NCBI RefSeq assembly: GCF_004366815.1
Contig: NZ_SORI01000001.1
Span: 186,001 to 250,000 of the forward strand
DNA length: 64,000 bases
Reading direction: 5' to 3'
DNA from: Aminivibrio pyruvatiphilus
GTDB taxonomy: Bacteria; Synergistota; Synergistia; Synergistales; Aminobacteriaceae
Shown: in pieces, positions 1 through 7,513 of the stretch
Position numbering within the stretch: the stretch's first letter is position 1
How the letters are laid out: each line of letters starts with the position of its first letter
Notes under the pieces: model-generated
Database searches by the model: none
What the model saw: the letters and a program-made list of their open reading frames with translations, nothing else
Told to the model about the DNA's origin: nothing
Program-made: the position numbers and the translations under genes

Positions 1-243
1 GTCCCTGTCGGCGGGGTGGATGATATCTGCATAGCGGACTTTCCCCGAGGTGAAATCGGAAGGGGTATATCCGAAGGAGGCGATGGCTCCCGAGACGAAG
101 CACGGCACGTCCCTGCTGCCGGAAAGCCAGACCATGGAAACCACCGGACTGATGTTGACCACGTGTTCGAAATTGACTCCGCCGCAACTCTCCATTTCCG
201 CTTCAGCTCCCTTTGCTCTGTTCTTCAACGACCGGAAAGGCAT
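1..243 (-). CDS. PAS-domain sensor protein, N-terminal part (cut by window edge)
   Basis: This leftward reading frame starts at an ATG at 243 and stays open to base 1, so only the first 81 residues are visible. A GGAAGG ribosome site lies 8 bases before that ATG; an alternative in-frame ATG is at 195. Residues from about 22 read as a PAS fold, including the typical block FGYTPSDF followed by IIHPADRD. PAS domains sense small ligands, redox state or light in kinases, cyclases and regulators. The output domain lies outside the window, so the protein class is unknown. It diverges from the GntR-type gene to its right. Confidence 0.7.
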   Translation of the reverse strand, partial: MPFRSLKNRAKGAEAEMESCGGVNFEHVVNISPVVSMVWLSGSRDVPCFVSGAIASFGYTPSDFTSGKVRYADIIHPADRD

Positions 244-263
244 GCCCGCGACCTTCCGGAGCA

Positions 264-272
264 ATTGTACCA
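264..272 (-). promoter_or_regulatory. Possible extended -10 for the leftward PAS gene
   Basis: On the minus strand the bases read TGGTACAAT, an extended -10 (TGnTACAAT) without a clear -35. It would give a leader of only about 14 bases before the ATG at 243, so this is tentative. Confidence 0.3.
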
Positions 273-303
273 TACGCTGTCGTACCCTTTCCCTCCGGCC
301 CTC

Positions 304-332
304 TTGACAGGATGCATTTGATTGATTATTCT
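304..332 (+). promoter_or_regulatory. Sigma-70-type promoter of the GntR/TRAP operon
   Basis: TTGACA at 304-309 is followed after 17 bases by TATTCT at 327-332. The -35 is perfect and the -10 matches four of six positions. Transcription would begin near 339, inside the first operator, which rules out the ATG at 312 as the translation start from this promoter. Confidence 0.6.
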
Positions 333-334
333 TG

Positions 335-364
335 TGGTATACCATGGAAGGAAGTGGTATACCA
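335..364. promoter_or_regulatory. Twin GntR/FCD operators
   Basis: The perfect 10-bp palindrome TGGTATACCA occurs at 335-344 and again at 355-364, centre to centre exactly 20 bp, so both lie on the same helical face. FadR/FCD-type GntR regulators are known to bind short palindromes of the form TnGTnnnACnA. The copies flank the presumed transcription start and the second overlaps the possible GTG start at 354, which points to autorepression of the operon. Confidence 0.65.
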
Positions 365-1028
365 CTTGAGGAAGGACAATCTTGCCTCCGGGGTGTACGA
401 GAGGATCAAAAAGGGCATTCTCTCCCTGGAGTATCCCCCGGGGTATATTCTGCAGGAGCGGAATCTCGCCGAAGAGCTCGGCATGAGCCGGACTCCGGTC
501 CGGGAGGCGGTCCACCGCCTCTCCCAGGAGGGGTGGCTGCGGGTGAATTCCCGGAAGAACATCCAGGTCCGCCCGGTGTCGTCTTCTGATCTTCGGGAGG
601 TGTTCCAGGCGCGGAAGATTCTCGAGCGGGACGCCCTGGAGCTTCTTCTCGCCACGGGCCTTGCCCGGGAGGCGGGGCGGAAGATGGCCGCCATGGCCGG
701 GGCGATGAATGAGTCCCGGGGAAGCCTGTTTTCCTTCATCACGGCGGACCAGTCGTTTCACTCGGTGCTCTTTCTCGTTCTGGGGAACTCCGTTCTCCGG
801 AAATTCTGGAACGCCGTAAGCGAGGAGATGATCTGGCTGGGCATGCTGGCCATGAACGAGAAACGGTATGACGACGTCCTGGCGGAACACGGCAGAATAC
901 TGGCGGCAGTGGAGGAAGGCAGAAAGCGGGCTGCCCGGGAGGCCCTCCTGGAGCATCTCGAAAAAACAGAGGACATACTGTTGCGGAAGATCGACGACGT
1001 TTCGTCCTCATACGGAAGAGGGAGCTGA
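354..1028 (+). CDS. GntR family transcriptional regulator, FCD subfamily
   Basis: This is a DNA-binding repressor or activator of about 224 residues. Residues 10-70 form the winged helix-turn-helix, with the recognition segment SRTPVREAV near residues 45-53. Residues about 85-215 form the all-helical FCD ligand domain, which keeps an Asp and three His of the metal-ligand site (ADQSFH, EHGRI, LLEHL). The start is uncertain: the frame is open from 213, GTG 354 and TTG 366 lie downstream of GGAAGGAAG, and the promoter argues against ATG 312. The downstream DUF2848, amidohydrolase and TRAP genes suggest the ligand is the transported acid or an intermediate. The ligand itself is unknown. Confidence 0.85.
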   Translation: MVYHLRKDNLASGVYERIKKGILSLEYPPGYILQERNLAEELGMSRTPVREAVHRLSQEGWLRVNSRKNIQVRPVSSSDLREVFQARKILERDALELLLATGLAREAGRKMAAMAGAMNESRGSLFSFITADQSFHSVLFLVLGNSVLRKFWNAVSEEMIWLGMLAMNEKRYDDVLAEHGRILAAVEEGRKRAAREALLEHLEKTEDILLRKIDDVSSSYGRGS

Positions 1029-1032
1029 CGAC

Positions 1033-1716
1033 ATGCGGATGAAAAGTGCTGTACTGAGAAAAGACGGTGTCTCCGGAGAGGTGCTTCTCTCCTGGGATGC
1101 CTGCGTGGCGGCGGGGTACACCGGCCGGGACCAGGCGGGAGTGCTCGCCCACGTGGAGGAGCTGCGGAAGATCGGCGTTCCGGCTCCCGAGAAGGTGCCG
1201 TCCATGTACTGGGTGGAGCCGGAGCGGGTGTCGAACACGGGCCTGCTGTGGGTGGTGGGCGAATTTTCCTCCGGCGAGGGAGAGGTGTTCCTCGCCCGGG
1301 ACGAGAGGGGAAACCTCTGCGTGACCGTGGCCAGCGACCATACGGACAGGGCTCTCGAGACGGTGTCGGTGGCCAAGGCGAAGCAGGCCTGCTCGAAGGT
1401 CATCGGCTCCCTCTTCTGGAGGGTGGACGAGGTCAGGGGACACTGGGATTCCATCGAACTGAGAACCTGGAATGACGGGAAGCTCTACCAGGAGGGAACC
1501 CTCGGGAAAATGCTTCCCCCGGAGAAGCTTTTCGAACTGGCCAGGGAGGACGCCCCGGCCGGGACGGGAAGGCTCGCCCTGTTCAGCGGCACCCTGCCGG
1601 TGCTCGGCGAGGGGATCGTCTACGGGACGCGGTACGTCCTCTCCCTGAAGGATCCCGTTCTTGGAAGGGAGATCCGGCACGAGTATTCCGTCCGGGTCCT
1701 TCCCGACCGCAATTGA
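1033..1716 (+). CDS. DUF2848 family protein (FAH-like fold, function unknown)
   Basis: This 227-residue protein resembles the DUF2848 family, which is often found beside catabolic amidohydrolases and carboxylate transporters. Recognisable family blocks are SDHTDR near residue 100, a Lys-rich helix with KQAC, and HWDSIELR near 140. No biochemical activity is established for the family; the fold is thought to be related to fumarylacetoacetate hydrolases. The ATG at 1033 follows GGGAG and lies only 4 bases after the stop of the regulator gene, so the two are co-transcribed. It is probably an enzyme acting on the substrate imported by the TRAP system encoded downstream; that role is inferred from neighbours only. 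Confidence 0.75.
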   Translation: MRMKSAVLRKDGVSGEVLLSWDACVAAGYTGRDQAGVLAHVEELRKIGVPAPEKVPSMYWVEPERVSNTGLLWVVGEFSSGEGEVFLARDERGNLCVTVASDHTDRALETVSVAKAKQACSKVIGSLFWRVDEVRGHWDSIELRTWNDGKLYQEGTLGKMLPPEKLFELAREDAPAGTGRLALFSGTLPVLGEGIVYGTRYVLSLKDPVLGREIRHEYSVRVLPDRN

Positions 1717-1728
1717 GGAGGTGGTTCC

Positions 1729-2532
1729 GTGAAGCTTCGAGTCGGCGTGCTGCAGCTTGATGTCGCCCTGGGCGACCGGGAGAAGAACAGGAAAAACGTG
1801 GAGAAGTGGATGGCCTCGGTGTCCGTTCCGTCCGACATGCCCACGGCGGTGGTCATACCGGAGATCTGGGACGTGGGGTACGCCCTCGACAGGGCGGCGG
1901 AACTCGCGGACCCGGAAGGCAAGGGGGCGGCCGAGTTTCTCGGAAGCCTGGCGAAGAAGTACGGGGTGTGGTTCGTGGGCGGTTCCGTGCTCGCCTCCAC
2001 GGGGAGCGGCTTCGCGAACCGCGCCCAGGTGATCAACCCCAGGGGCGAGCTGGTGGCCTACTACGACAAGGTCCATCTCATTCGCCTCATGGAGGAGGAA
2101 AAGTATTTCACCGGCGGCAGAAAGGAATGCCTCTTCTCCCTCGAGGGAGCGAAGGCGGGCTGCGTCATCTGCTACGACATCCGGTTCTGCGAATGGCTGC
2201 GCACCTATGCCCTCCGGGGCACGGAGGTGCTTTTCGTGAGCGCCGAGTGGCCGAGTCCCCGGGCGGATCACTGGAAGACCCTTCTCCGGGCGAGGGCCAT
2301 CGAAAACCAGATGTACATGGTGGCCTGCAACCGGTGCGGCACCACCGGGGACACCCATTTCGGCGGCGGCTCCATGATCCTCGGCCCCAAGGGAGAGGTC
2401 CTCTTCGAGGGCGGGGAAGGCGAAGAGGCGGGGTTTGTCACCATTGACCTCGACGAGGTGTCCAGGACCAGGAATTTCCTGACGGTCTTCAATGACAGGG
2501 TACCCGATATCTACGGGACCCATCTTAAATAG
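1729..2532 (+). CDS. Carbon-nitrogen hydrolase (nitrilase superfamily)
   Basis: A cytoplasmic amidohydrolase of 267 residues with a complete Glu-Lys-Cys triad: E45 in IPEIWDVGY, K114 in YDKVHL and C148 in CVICYDIRF. These enzymes hydrolyse amides or N-carbamoyl compounds to acid plus ammonia. The length and active-site context resemble the omega-amidase / N-carbamoyl amidase branch rather than true nitrilases, but the substrate cannot be read from the sequence. GTG start with a strong GAGGAGG site 8 bases upstream. It sits 12 bases after the DUF2848 gene and 12 before dctP, so it probably processes the compound delivered by the TRAP transporter. Confidence 0.9.
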   Translation: MKLRVGVLQLDVALGDREKNRKNVEKWMASVSVPSDMPTAVVIPEIWDVGYALDRAAELADPEGKGAAEFLGSLAKKYGVWFVGGSVLASTGSGFANRAQVINPRGELVAYYDKVHLIRLMEEEKYFTGGRKECLFSLEGAKAGCVICYDIRFCEWLRTYALRGTEVLFVSAEWPSPRADHWKTLLRARAIENQMYMVACNRCGTTGDTHFGGGSMILGPKGEVLFEGGEGEEAGFVTIDLDEVSRTRNFLTVFNDRVPDIYGTHLK

Positions 2533-2544
2533 GAGGGGAAGAAA

Positions 2545-3534
2545 ATGAAGAAGAGCGGAGTGTTTCTTGCGGCAGTTGCGGTGTTCATGTTCCTTCTGAC
2601 CGGGGCGGCGTTTGCTGCGGTGGAGTTCAAGTTCGCCCACTCGGGAAGCCTGGAGCACCAGTACCAGATCGGAGCGGAGCAGTTCAAGAAGCTCGTGGAG
2701 GAGAAGTCCGGCGGAGAGATGAAAGTCATCATCTTCCCGCAGGCTCAGCTCGGCGGCGAGAGGGACCTGGCCGAAGGAGTCCGCATGGGCACCATCGAAA
2801 TGAGCTCCGTGGCGGCGGGCAACATGGCAGGGTTCGTTCCCGAGCTCCAGGTGTTCGGCGTGCCTTTCCTCTTCCAGACCAGGGAGCAGGTGTACTCAGT
2901 GATCGACGGCCCCGTGGGCAAGGATCTTGCTGACATCATGCTCGGCAAGGGCTTCGTGAACCTCTCCATCTGGGAGGTCGGTTTCAGGAACATCACCAAC
3001 AACATCCGGCCCGTGAAGACCCCCGACGATATGAAGGGACTGAAGATCAGGGTCCAGGAGTCCAAGATCTGGATCGAGTTCATGAAGAGTCTCGGCGCCG
3101 TAGCCACCCCCATTCCCTTCGGCGAGCTCTATACCGCCCTGCAGCAGAAGGTTGTGGACGGCCAGGAGAATCCCGTGGCCACCATCTACTCCATGAAGTT
3201 CTACGAGGTGCAGAAATACCTCTCCCTTACGGGGCACACATACGAACCCGCTCTCGTGGTGGCCAACCCCAAGTGGTTCAACGGCCTCGACCCGAAGCAC
3301 CAGGCCATACTGAAGGAAGCTGCCATGGAAGCGGCCGTCTTCCAGCGGCAGAAGCTTGCCGAGCTGGACAGGGAGCGCTTCGAGGTTATCCGGAAGGCAG
3401 GAGTGGAAGTGGAGGAGAACCCCGACAAGGCAGCCTTCGCCAAAGCCACGGAGGATCTTCATAAGGTTCTCGCCGACTCCGTTCCCGAGGCCCTTGTCCA
3501 GAAGATAAAGGATGAAGTCGCAAAGGTGAAGTAG
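2545..3534 (+). CDS. dctP: TRAP transporter solute-binding protein (DctP family)
   Basis: A 329-residue extracytoplasmic receptor. Residues 1-24 form a signal peptide (basic MKK, hydrophobic core, cleavage after AFA). The mature part has the DctP pattern, including the conserved block GLKIRVQES with the substrate-carboxylate Arg near residue 175, and PFGELYTALQQ with VDGQENP shortly after. It captures an organic acid in the periplasm and hands it to the DctQM permease. The family is usually 320-340 residues, so it is full length. A terminator hairpin directly downstream should give more DctP than DctQM. The substrate is unknown. Confidence 0.93.
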   Translation: MKKSGVFLAAVAVFMFLLTGAAFAAVEFKFAHSGSLEHQYQIGAEQFKKLVEEKSGGEMKVIIFPQAQLGGERDLAEGVRMGTIEMSSVAAGNMAGFVPELQVFGVPFLFQTREQVYSVIDGPVGKDLADIMLGKGFVNLSIWEVGFRNITNNIRPVKTPDDMKGLKIRVQESKIWIEFMKSLGAVATPIPFGELYTALQQKVVDGQENPVATIYSMKFYEVQKYLSLTGHTYEPALVVANPKWFNGLDPKHQAILKEAAMEAAVFQRQKLAELDRERFEVIRKAGVEVEENPDKAAFAKATEDLHKVLADSVPEALVQKIKDEVAKVK

Positions 3535-3543
3535 CACCCCGCG

Positions 3544-3576
3544 GCTCCGGGGGGACCTCCCCCGGAGCTTTTTTTT
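3544..3576 (+). terminator. Intra-operon terminator/attenuator between dctP and dctQ
   Basis: A stem pairs 3544-3554 with 3558-3568 (ten Watson-Crick pairs plus a G-T at the tip, loop ACC) and is followed at once by eight T residues. It lies between the binding protein and the membrane subunits. Partial termination here is a recognised way to overproduce a binding protein relative to its permease. Confidence 0.85.
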
Positions 3577-3598
3577 CGAGAGCTCGAGGTGGAGTCAG

Positions 3599-4087
3599 GT
3601 GAAAAAAATACAGACGTTTTTTTCCGTTCTCACGGGAATCTGCCTTGCGGTAGTTTTTGCCGTGACCTTCGGCCAGGTAATCCAGCGGTATGTATTCCAG
3701 CTCCCCATGCCCTGGGCGACGGACATAATCCGGATTTTCTTTGTCTACTCAGTGTTTTTCGGCATGGCGGTAGGGGTCTTCAAGAAGGCCCACCTCAACA
3801 TCGACGTCCTTGTCCAGGTCCTGCCTCCGCGGCTCAAGCCATGGTTCGATCTTCTGTCCAACATCGTGGTCTGCACCTTTCTGACCGTGGTGCTGCGGTA
3901 CAGCTTTTCCTTCATGACGGCCAATGCCGACCAGGTGACCCCCTACCTCCTTTTCCCCATGAGCTATGTGTACATGGTCATCCCCTTTACGGTAGGCTTT
4001 ATGGTCCTCTTTCTGGCGCTGGATACGGTGAAGCTCCTGGGGACTATGGCAGGAAGAGGGAACGGCTCCTCTTCCGCCGGGAGGTGA
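3599..4087 (+). CDS. dctQ: TRAP transporter small membrane subunit (DctQ family)
   Basis: A 162-residue integral membrane protein with four hydrophobic segments near residues 8-30, 42-62, 82-104 and 122-146. The DctQ signature region RYVFQLPMPWATDIIR lies between the first two, with AHLNIDVL after the second. It partners DctM to form the permease. The GTG start follows GAGGTGGAG. The gene ends 6 bases before dctM and is separated from dctP by the terminator hairpin, as in many TRAP operons. Confidence 0.9.
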   Translation: MKKIQTFFSVLTGICLAVVFAVTFGQVIQRYVFQLPMPWATDIIRIFFVYSVFFGMAVGVFKKAHLNIDVLVQVLPPRLKPWFDLLSNIVVCTFLTVVLRYSFSFMTANADQVTPYLLFPMSYVYMVIPFTVGFMVLFLALDTVKLLGTMAGRGNGSSSAGR

Positions 4088-4093
4088 CGGGCC

Positions 4094-5365
4094 ATGCTCT
4101 GGATAGCCGGCCTGTTCGGCGTTTTCCTGCTGGGAATTCCCATCTCCTTCTCCCTGGGGGCCACGACCCTCGCAGGGCTGCTCGGCATGGGGCTGCCCCT
4201 TGAAGTCATTGTCCAGCGGATGTTTACGGGCATCGATAACTTCGCCTTCGTGGCCATCCCCCTGTTCATCCTCGCGGGCAACCTGATGGCCGTGGGCGGT
4301 ATTTCGAAGCGGATCACCACCTTTTCCGAAGCCCTGGTGGGGCACTGGCCCGGCGGGCTCGGCATGGTGGCCATCGTGGCCTCCATGATCTTCGCGGCGG
4401 TCACTGGCTCCGCCATAGCGGCCACGGCGGCCATCGGCGCCCTGCTCATCAGCGAGATGATCTCCAAGGGGTATTCCCGGGCCTATTCGGCATCCCTGGT
4501 GGCCACGGCGGGATCCATAGGGCCCATCATCCCGCCGAGCATCCCCCTGGTGGTGTACGGCGTCATCGTGGGCAGCTCCATCGCGAAGCTGTTCATGGGC
4601 GGCGTCATTCCCGGTCTTCTCATGGGCTTTTTCCTCATGGTCGCCAACTGGCTCATCAGCAAACGGAGGGGCTACGTGGGACGGGAAAAGCGGGCCTCGG
4701 CGGCGGAACTCCGCCAGGGCCTCAAGGATGCCGTCCTCGCCCTTCTCATGCCGGTGATCATCATCGGCGGCATCGTGGGGGGCATCTTCACCCCCACCGA
4801 GTCGGCTGCCATCGCGGTAGCCTACGCCCTTCTCCTCGGCGGGCTCGTCTACAGGGAACTCTCCTGGAAGAAGATCGCCCACGCCTTTATCGAGGCGGCC
4901 ATAACCAACGGGGTCATTCTCACGGTGCTCATGACGGCGAGCCTCTTCATCTGGTTCATGACGGTGAAGATGATCCCCCAGTCCATCACCCAGAGCCTGC
5001 TCCAGGTCATCGACACCAAGTGGGGCGCCCTGATGGTGATGAACATCATTCTGCTCATCGCCGGAACCTTCATCGACACCACCAGCGCCCTCACCATTTT
5101 CGTTCCCCTCTTCCTTCCCCTGGTGAAGACCTTCGGCATCGACCTGATCCATTTCGGCGTCATGGTGGCGGTGAACCTGACCATCGGCATGTGCACCCCG
5201 CCCCTGGGAGTGTGTCTCTTCGTTTCCTGCGAGATTGCAGGCACCTCCCTCCGGGAGATGTTCAGGGACCTGGTGATCATGCTCATACCCCTGCTGATCC
5301 TGCTGCTGCTCATAACCTACGTCCCCGCCGTGGTGACATGGCTGCCCGATTTCCTCGGGCTCTGA
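4094..5365 (+). CDS. dctM: TRAP transporter large permease subunit (DctM family)
   Basis: A 423-residue polytopic membrane protein with about 11-12 hydrophobic helices and the usual glycine-rich loops, for example GSIGPIIPPSIPLV and NLTIGMCTPPLGV, conserved in the transport channel. It carries out Na+-coupled uptake of the acid bound by DctP, together with DctQ. Full length for the family. ATG start 6 bases after dctQ. It is followed after 22 bases by a small cupin gene in the same operon. Confidence 0.93.
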   Translation: MLWIAGLFGVFLLGIPISFSLGATTLAGLLGMGLPLEVIVQRMFTGIDNFAFVAIPLFILAGNLMAVGGISKRITTFSEALVGHWPGGLGMVAIVASMIFAAVTGSAIAATAAIGALLISEMISKGYSRAYSASLVATAGSIGPIIPPSIPLVVYGVIVGSSIAKLFMGGVIPGLLMGFFLMVANWLISKRRGYVGREKRASAAELRQGLKDAVLALLMPVIIIGGIVGGIFTPTESAAIAVAYALLLGGLVYRELSWKKIAHAFIEAAITNGVILTVLMTASLFIWFMTVKMIPQSITQSLLQVIDTKWGALMVMNIILLIAGTFIDTTSALTIFVPLFLPLVKTFGIDLIHFGVMVAVNLTIGMCTPPLGVCLFVSCEIAGTSLREMFRDLVIMLIPLLILLLLITYVPAVVTWLPDFLGL

Positions 5366-5387
5366 TTTATCCATAAGGAGGATTGTC

Positions 5388-5780
5388 ATGGCAAAACCGG
5401 AGATGGAGTTTACCGATACCCTGCCCCTGGGACAGTGGAGACAGGTGGAGGGAGCGGAAAAAGGGGTGTTTGAAAAGATCCTTTCCTGGGACCCCGATAC
5501 GGGGAACCTGACCCGACTGGTGAAGTTCGCCTCGGGCGTGCGGATCCCGAAGACCCAGGTCCACGATTTCTGCGAGGAGGTGTTCATCCTCGAAGGGTAC
5601 ATGGTGGACACGGCGAAAAAACTGACCGCCCCTTCCGGGTATTACGCCTGCAGGCCGGTGGGCATGATCCACGGCCCATACGAGGTTCCGGTCTCGTGCC
5701 TCTGCTTCGAGACCAGGTACCAGGATCCGGCCCGTCCGCTGAACCCCGGCTGCTCCCTGTACGGGATGAAACCGGAATAA
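5388..5780 (+). CDS. Small cupin-domain protein
   Basis: A 130-residue single-domain protein with the cupin beta-barrel pattern of the ChrR/anti-sigma-like type: a first motif around HDFCEEVFILEGYMVD (residues 49-64) and a second around RPVGMIHGPYEVP (residues 88-100). The retained His and Glu could bind a metal. Such small cupins near catabolic genes are often isomerases, dioxygenase-like enzymes or sensors; no specific function can be assigned. AAGGAGG site 9 bases before the ATG. It is the last gene of the TRAP operon and is followed by a strong terminator. Confidence 0.8.
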   Translation: MAKPEMEFTDTLPLGQWRQVEGAEKGVFEKILSWDPDTGNLTRLVKFASGVRIPKTQVHDFCEEVFILEGYMVDTAKKLTAPSGYYACRPVGMIHGPYEVPVSCLCFETRYQDPARPLNPGCSLYGMKPE

Positions 5781-5787
5781 CCGGCCG

Positions 5788-5822
5788 AACCGCCCCGGAT
5801 TTTTTCGGGGCGGTTGTTTTTT
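5788..5822 (+). terminator. Rho-independent terminator ending the TRAP operon
   Basis: A 10-bp perfect stem (AACCGCCCCG with CGGGGCGGTT) around a T-rich 8-base loop is followed by G and six T residues. It lies 8 bases after the cupin stop. Confidence 0.9.
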
Positions 5823-5865
5823 CTCAGCGTTCGTCCTTACGCATGTTTTTCTTCCCGGCGCACCG

Positions 5866-5871
5866 TATAAT
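5866..5871 (+). promoter_or_regulatory. -10 box before the GNAT-nitrilase gene
   Basis: A perfect TATAAT lies 39 bases before the ATG at 5911 and just after the upstream terminator. No good -35 is seen at 16-18 bp, so an activator or a weak -35 would be needed. Confidence 0.45.
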
Positions 5872-5910
5872 AGAAAAAAAGGAAACTCTGCATTGAAAGG
5901 ACGGACGCTC

Positions 5911-7464
5911 ATGGCCCGGAAACGGTACCAGCACGAACTGGAGCTGCGCCAGTTCACCCTTGAAGATTATGACGAAGTGAAGCGGATAATGGACAGAATA
6001 TACCCGAAAATGGGAGGAGCCTGGACCAGGGAACAGTTCAGGTCGATGATCACCCGCTTTCCCGAGGGGCAGCTCTGTATCGAGGACAAGGGCAGGGTGG
6101 TGGCCGGAGCCTTTTCCCTCGTCATAGACTATTCCCGCTTCGGCGACAGGCACACCTACAATGAGGTCGTCGGCGACGGCACCCTGAAAAACCATGATCC
6201 GGAAGGGGATTTCCTCTACGGCATCGACATCTTCGTCTCCCCCGACTACAGGGAGAAACGGCTCGGCAGACGTCTCTACGACGCCAGGAAGGAACTCTGC
6301 GAAACCCTGAACCTCAAGGGGATCATCATCGGAGGCCGGATTCCCGGCTATGCCGAATGGGCGGACAAAAAAACCCCCCAGCAGTACCTCCGCATGGTAA
6401 ACAACCGGGAGATCTCCGACCCCGTCCTCACGTTCCAGGTCAGCAACGACTTCCACTACAAGAAGATGGTGGAAAACTACTGGCCGGAGGATTACAGCTC
6501 CAAGGGATACGGCGTCATCATGGAGTGGAACAACATCTATTACGAGGAGCGGAAGAGGCTCATCTCCAAGGTGAAGACCTACATGCGCCTCGGGGTCGTC
6601 CAGTGGCAGATGCGGAGCTTCGAGTCCTTCGAGGACTTTCTGCAGCAGGTGGAGTTTTTCGTGGACACCCAGGCCGGGTACAATACGGACCTCATGCTCT
6701 TCCCCGAACTGTTCAACGCCCCTCTGTTGGCCCAGTTCGACCAGGAGGACCCGGCAGAGGCCATGCGGTCCCTGGCGGGGTACACGGCGGAACTCCGGAA
6801 GAGCCTTGTGGAGATGGCGGTCTCCTACAACATCAACATCGTGTCGGGGAGCGTGCCTGAGCTCAGGAACAACCGGCTGTACAACGTCTCCTTCCTCTGC
6901 AGGAGGGACGGCACCTGGGACCAGCAGTACAAGCTCCATATCACTCCTGACGAGTACCGGTACTGGGGCCTCCAGGGAGGACACGACCTCCGGGTCTTCC
7001 AGACGGACGTGGGGAAGGTGGGCATCCTCATCTGCTACGACGTGGAATTTCCCGAGCTCTCCCGGTACCTGGCCATCAAGGGAATGGACATTCTGCTCAT
7101 CCCCTTCTGGACGGACACCAAGAACGCCTACCTCAGGGTGCGGCGCTGCGCCCAGTCCCGGGCCATCGAGAACGAATGCTACGTGGCCATCGCCGGGAGC
7201 GTGGGGAACATCCCCAAGGTGGAGAACATGGACATCCAGTACGCCCAGTCCGCCATCTTCACCCCTTCGGACTTCGCCTTTCCCCACGACGCCGTGGCGG
7301 CGGAGGCGACTCCTAATACAGAAATGGCCCTCATCGCCGACCTCGACGTGGAGCTCCTGAAGGAACTCCGGCTCCAGGGAAGCGTCCGGAACCTGTCAAG
7401 CCGCCGGACGGACCTGTACTGGATCGACTGGCTGAAGGAAAAGGAACGGGAAGAGGAAGAGTAG
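5911..7464 (+). CDS. Bifunctional GNAT acetyltransferase / carbon-nitrogen hydrolase fusion
   Basis: A 517-residue two-domain protein. Residues about 1-215 are a GNAT domain with the acetyl-CoA loop near REKRLGRRLY (residues 115-124). Residues about 225-510 are a nitrilase-superfamily domain with the full triad E266 (LFPELFN), K341 (QYKLHI) and C375 (ILICYDVEF). Fused GNAT-amidohydrolases occur in several phyla, but their physiological reaction is not settled. The ATG at 5911 follows GGACGG; the frame is open from 5893. It is a single-gene unit flanked by terminators. One guess is amide cleavage and acyl transfer on one metabolite. Confidence 0.9.
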   Translation: MARKRYQHELELRQFTLEDYDEVKRIMDRIYPKMGGAWTREQFRSMITRFPEGQLCIEDKGRVVAGAFSLVIDYSRFGDRHTYNEVVGDGTLKNHDPEGDFLYGIDIFVSPDYREKRLGRRLYDARKELCETLNLKGIIIGGRIPGYAEWADKKTPQQYLRMVNNREISDPVLTFQVSNDFHYKKMVENYWPEDYSSKGYGVIMEWNNIYYEERKRLISKVKTYMRLGVVQWQMRSFESFEDFLQQVEFFVDTQAGYNTDLMLFPELFNAPLLAQFDQEDPAEAMRSLAGYTAELRKSLVEMAVSYNINIVSGSVPELRNNRLYNVSFLCRRDGTWDQQYKLHITPDEYRYWGLQGGHDLRVFQTDVGKVGILICYDVEFPELSRYLAIKGMDILLIPFWTDTKNAYLRVRRCAQSRAIENECYVAIAGSVGNIPKVENMDIQYAQSAIFTPSDFAFPHDAVAAEATPNTEMALIADLDVELLKELRLQGSVRNLSSRRTDLYWIDWLKEKEREEEE

Positions 7465-7468
7465 CGAA

Positions 7469-7497
7469 AAAGGGCGGGCCCGGAAGGCCCGCCCTTT
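7469..7497. terminator. Bidirectional terminator hairpin between convergent genes
   Basis: A 12-bp perfect stem (AAAGGGCGGGCC with its complement, loop CGGAA) lies between convergent genes. The T-run is better on the minus strand (TTTTTC), so it mainly ends the leftward peptidase transcript. Confidence 0.8.
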
Positions 7498-7513
7498 GTA
7501 CGATGTGTCCCTA

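Noticed and set aside
739-2658. 639-codon open frame on the minus strand
   Set aside because: It is antisense to the DUF2848 and amidohydrolase genes, which have clear motifs and ribosome sites; long shadow frames are common at this GC content.
3749-5611. 620-codon open frame on the minus strand
   Set aside because: Antisense to dctQ, dctM and the cupin gene; composition is His/Gly/Asp-rich without domain motifs.
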